Under the pieces are notes generated by a model, which was given only the letters and a program-made list of their open reading frames with translations, was not told where the DNA came from and did no database searches. A stretch of 32,315 nucleotides of DNA from Sphaeroforma arctica JP610. Its lineage: Eukaryota > Opisthokonta > Ichthyosporea > Ichthyophonida. Made by a program: the position numbers and the translations under genes. Positions 30,313 to 32,315 of this stretch are shown here, one piece after another. How positions within the stretch are numbered: position 1 is the stretch's first letter; each line of letters starts with the position of its first letter. Location: the NCBI RefSeq assembly GCF_001186125.1, contig NW_014040146.1:6188-38502 (forward strand), given 5' to 3'.

Positions 30313-30316
<4 letters not shown>
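29360..30316 (-). CDS. RING-like zinc-finger protein, probable ubiquitin ligase
   Basis: This 318-residue protein begins with a Cys-rich module at residues 11-47 (C11, C14, C26/C27, C32, C35, C44, C47), spaced like a RING finger. The usual CGH motif reads CGT, so Thr stands where RING-HC fingers have His, with an extra adjacent Cys. A second Cys/His cluster around residues 69-92 (CRRTCAEC then FKRHLCP) resembles the TRAF-type fingers that often follow a RING. The middle has an Ala/Glu-rich helix and an acidic patch; the C-terminus is Arg-rich. Proteins of this kind occur in large DNA viruses and in protists, where they may redirect host ubiquitination. ATG at 30316 follows a CAA-repeat leader. 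Which finger residues bind zinc is inferred only. Confidence 0.7.
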
Positions 30317-30344
<28 letters not shown>

Positions 30345-30362
30345 TGGTTGCTTGTTGTTGTT
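30317..30362. repeat. (GTT)n simple repeat in the leader of the RING-like gene
   Basis: About twelve GTT triplets with two interruptions lie immediately upstream of the ATG at 30316. On the coding strand it is a CAA-rich leader, likely unstructured. Confidence 0.9.
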
Positions 30363-30402
30363 GTGGGGGAGATTGTGAATCAAACCTTGGACTATTCGTT
30401 GC

Positions 30403-30410
30403 ATTTTATA
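30403..30410 (-). promoter_or_regulatory. TATA box of the RING-like gene
   Basis: On the minus strand tataaaat lies 87-94 bases upstream of the ATG, downstream of A-runs and a gggggt stretch. Spacing resembles that of the host p62-like genes, so this frame could be transcribed by host polymerase II. Confidence 0.45.
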
Positions 30411-30501
30411 CCCCCATTTTTTTTTTCGTTATTGAAACCACCCCCATATGTCAGGCGTGAATGATGATGTTTTTTTTTACGACTCGAGCACACTTATACG
30501 T

Positions 30502-30924
30502 TCAATCAGTGTACCAATAATACTCTCGTGTGCAGCCACCTGTTTCACCAGAGCCTGGTTCTGCTTCAGCCGCAAATCCGACTGCTATAGCCTGTCGCCC
30601 CTGCTGGGTATTTCCCGTGAGATTCCCGATACCTATAGCGTATTCACACTGTTCAGTCTGTCCTGCATTGTTACCAATGCCAATTGCCATTTTACTCTGT
30701 GTGATCATGCCCGCACCATAGCCAATCGCAACACTATTTTCACCTTGCGTAGTGTGTCCGGCATTGTATCCCACGGCAACCGATCGGGTAGCCTGATTTT
30801 TATACCCCGATTGCATGCCAACAGAAACCGATTGGGCAGCCTGATCTCTACTGTTAAAAACGTGATTATCGGCATTTTCATTATTTTCGTCCAAAGACAA
30901 ATCAGACTCAGCCAACGCACACAC
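30502..30924 (-). CDS. YadA-head-like repeat protein
   Basis: About 140 residues, nearly all made of 14-residue repeats of the type S-x-A-[IV]-G-[YNI]-x-A-G-x-x-T-Q-x, present about six to seven times. Such AIGYNAG repeats build left-handed beta-rolls in trimeric adhesin heads and occur in phage and giant-virus fibre or surface proteins. The start is uncertain: the frame opens with a GTG at 30922-30924. The frame lies 17 bases after the stop of the lyase gene, on the same strand. A surface or fibre role is inferred from the repeats alone. Confidence 0.55.
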   Translation of the reverse strand: MCALAESDLSLDENNENADNHVFNSRDQAAQSVSVGMQSGYKNQATRSVAVGYNAGHTTQGENSVAIGYGAGMITQSKMAIGIGNNAGQTEQCEYAIGIGNLTGNTQQGRQAIAVGFAAEAEPGSGETGGCTREYYWYTD

Positions 30925-30941
30925 GTTTCTTATTTTTTCTT

Positions 30942-31886
30942 TTAGGGACCCTCACAGTTTGTGTATTTGACCTGCTTCGCGGGATCGCAGAGCTTGTGGA
31001 TGCCACCGCCCAGTTTGCAGCTTGTAAACTCAAACTTGGCCACACCGTTGCACGGCCCCTGGTACGCGCCCCCGTAAATGAGGTTGGTGCCTTTCAGCTC
31101 ACAGTTCGTGGCGCGGTACGTCTGTGGCTCCACTCCGACTCTGAATGTCTGGTAATTGTCAAACATGTGCGTGTTGACGAGGTTGATAGTGCCCACGAAC
31201 GAGTTGCCGGCCTGGATGCTTTTGTCCTTTGCCTTTGACATTGAGCAGTTGACGAGGTTCAGCGTCCCGTCCCTGGCCTCCTCGCGGAACGAGCACGCGT
31301 CCTCGCCCACGTCTGTCCAGGTGACATTGTTGAGGGTCCACGTATCGCTCTTTGACGTACTCTTGCTCACAAACCAGATGCCATCGAGCCCGTTTGCGGA
31401 CAATATGACGTTCTTGATGGTGCCGCCGGGATAGAGCTTAAAGTATGGTTTCTGATCCTCGGCCTGGCTGCCGTCACCCATAGCGCCGCTGGGCACAATG
31501 GTCTGGCATTTCCCGTCGTACGTCTCACCACTCTCTACAATGATTGTATCGCTAATGTTTTTCGTGCCACTGCTCGTGCACAGCTTCACAGACGGATCGA
31601 TCCCCACGATACTGCCATTGCCCCCCGCGCCATCGTCACCACCGCCTTCGCCATCAATCCCAGAGTCATCGTCACCACCGCCTTCGCCATCGCTTCCAGC
31701 AGTCCCCGTTGATTGGTTTTGCGTCTGCACACTCGTATTGCCAGTACTAGATGTCGTCGACGTGTTGCCTAGACTCTGCACAGGAACGTCGGGTGTGCTT
31801 TTAGCATACACAACTACGGCCACCACCACTCCGACAATGATTATGAGAAGGAACAATGAGAGTAGAATAAGCGATGTCGCATCCAT
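30942..31886 (-). CDS. Membrane-anchored PL3-type pectate lyase-like protein
   Basis: This is a 314-residue protein. Residues about 6-27 are a hydrophobic helix (LILLSLFLLIIIVGVVVAVV), fitting an uncleaved signal anchor. Residues 40-95 are a Gly/Ser/Asp-rich linker. From about residue 100 the sequence follows the PL3 pectate lyase beta-helix: a NVILSANGLDGIWF strand, then DVGEDAC (the calcium-binding acidic cluster of the family), then KAKDKSIQ and TFRVGVEP, where PL3 enzymes carry catalytic Lys/Arg. Known members cleave polygalacturonate and occur in bacteria, fungi, oomycetes and nematodes. The gene neighbourhood suggests a virus-borne or transferred copy acting at a membrane or particle surface. 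Activity is not assured: the fold match is clearer than the catalytic set. The ATG at 31884-31886 is the only good start. Confidence 0.72.
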   Translation of the reverse strand: MDATSLILLSLFLLIIIVGVVVAVVVYAKSTPDVPVQSLGNTSTTSSTGNTSVQTQNQSTGTAGSDGEGGGDDDSGIDGEGGGDDGAGGNGSIVGIDPSVKLCTSSGTKNISDTIIVESGETYDGKCQTIVPSGAMGDGSQAEDQKPYFKLYPGGTIKNVILSANGLDGIWFVSKSTSKSDTWTLNNVTWTDVGEDACSFREEARDGTLNLVNCSMSKAKDKSIQAGNSFVGTINLVNTHMFDNYQTFRVGVEPQTYRATNCELKGTNLIYGGAYQGPCNGVAKFEFTSCKLGGGIHKLCDPAKQVKYTNCEGP

Positions 31887-31930
31887 TATTTAGGGTTTAT
31901 TTTAGGGTTTAGGAAAAAAAAATAGGGTCC
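31887..31930. promoter_or_regulatory. AT-rich gap with repeated AACCCTAAA motif
   Basis: On the minus strand this gap reads CCCTA, a run of nine T, then two copies of AAACCCTAAA directly before the ATG of the lyase-like gene. A CCCTAAAAGAAAAAATAAG stretch also lies just after the lyase stop, before the next frame. It may be a promoter or terminator element of the virus-like block; it also resembles plant-type telomere repeat by chance. Confidence 0.35.
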
Positions 31931-31940
31931 CCCGGACGAG

Positions 31941-32315
31941 TTATGCGAGCTTTTTCCAGCCGCTGTTAGTGTCAAGCCAGATCTCGGTTGCCAGCGACTT
32001 GTTCTTTGACAAATCAGAATCGGACACGTCATCATACTCAAAGATCCAAATGGGCTTCTGCCCCGCGGCGACCTCGTGGAACACCTGTGTGTCCCCCCAC
32101 TGGATAGACTCTTCGCATATGAAACCAACATAATTGTCCTGCACGGTCTTGTCCTTGCGAATCAGGTCGGCGGCGTTCTTGAACAACGGCCCGAGTCCCG
32201 TTGCAACGGTGACCTCGCCCAGTTTTCGGGTGTAATCGACTTGGTCAGAGATGTCTTCATCTGAATTTTCAATGTTGTCAAACTCTATATATGTAGAAAT
32301 ACGGGGGAACTGAAC
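31941..32315 (-). CDS. Unrecognised partial protein at the window edge
   Basis: This frame is open from the right edge to TAA at 31941-31943, giving the last 124 residues of a protein whose start lies outside the window. It is rich in Asp/Glu, contains TGLGPLFKNAADLIRKD and QKPIWIFEYDDV, and ends EIWLDTNSGWKKLA. There are no membrane segments and no recognised family. It sits 54 bases upstream of the lyase-like gene on the same strand, consistent with a compact viral gene cluster; a particle or tail-type protein is possible but unsupported. Confidence 0.6.
   Translation of the reverse strand, partial: VQFPRISTYIEFDNIENSDEDISDQVDYTRKLGEVTVATGLGPLFKNAADLIRKDKTVQDNYVGFICEESIQWGDTQVFHEVAAGQKPIWIFEYDDVSDSDLSKNKSLATEIWLDTNSGWKKLA

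Larger units (their letters stand above)
29360..32315 (-). mobile_element. Virus-like gene block (large DNA virus type), partial at the window edge
   Basis: Four frames, all minus-strand, intronless and closely spaced (gaps of 185, 17 and 54 bases), run to the window edge. Their content (RING protein, phage/giant-virus style AIGYNAG repeats, membrane-anchored PL3 lyase) and compactness contrast with the intron-rich, repeat-rich host genes to the left. The visible frames look open. The family cannot be named: no capsid, polymerase or packaging gene is in view. A nucleocytovirus-type insertion is the leading idea; a run of host genes acquired by transfer is the alternative. No terminal repeat is visible and age cannot be judged. 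Confidence 0.5.

Overview
The window is eukaryotic. It carries two spliced genes with GT-AG introns (15 and 11 exons), two intronless genes for p62-like adaptors, TATA boxes about 84-94 nt upstream of four start codons, and introns packed with minisatellites. A fused cobalt-type nitrile hydratase, p62/SQSTM1-like PB1-ZZ-UBA proteins and a leucine-rich-repeat/thrombospondin membrane protein suggest a unicellular relative of animals, such as an ichthyosporean or choanoflagellate-grade protist. That placement is inference; no rRNA or other phylogenetic marker lies in the window.

Layout. Positions 1-869 hold a weak repeat-containing reading frame and the promoter of p62-like gene A (870-2990, +). 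A 15-exon gene (4088-14042, +) encodes a type I membrane protein of about 770 residues: signal peptide, leucine-rich repeats with Cys-rich caps, a TSP1-like module, a Thr/Pro stalk, one membrane helix and a short tail ending with a YxxI motif. It converges on an 11-exon gene (23493 down to 16598, -) encoding a 491-residue beta-alpha fused nitrile hydratase with a 14-histidine linker. p62-like gene B (26567 down to 24447, -) is a diverged inverted copy of gene A, also 706 residues. A gene-poor, very AT-rich stretch follows (26568-29359). From 29360 to the right edge lie four closely spaced, intronless, minus-strand frames that look like a large DNA virus insertion: a RING/zinc-finger protein, a YadA-head-like repeat protein, a membrane-anchored PL3-type pectate lyase and an unrecognised partial frame.

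How they relate. The two p62-like genes are paralogues that bracket two functionally unrelated genes, which suggests local duplication with inversion or later insertion. Gene A keeps a plausible LC3-interacting motif that gene B lacks; gene B instead has a His/Gly/Pro-rich tract. The nitrile hydratase should convert nitriles to amides using Co(III) held by its CTLCSC motif, and its His-rich linker could bind or deliver metal. In the receptor gene, three introns begin with tandem repeats that overlap or abut their own 5' splice sites; in two of them the last bases of the exon are duplicated as well. Exon models were built by hand from phase continuity and family similarity; splice sites have not been confirmed by transcripts.
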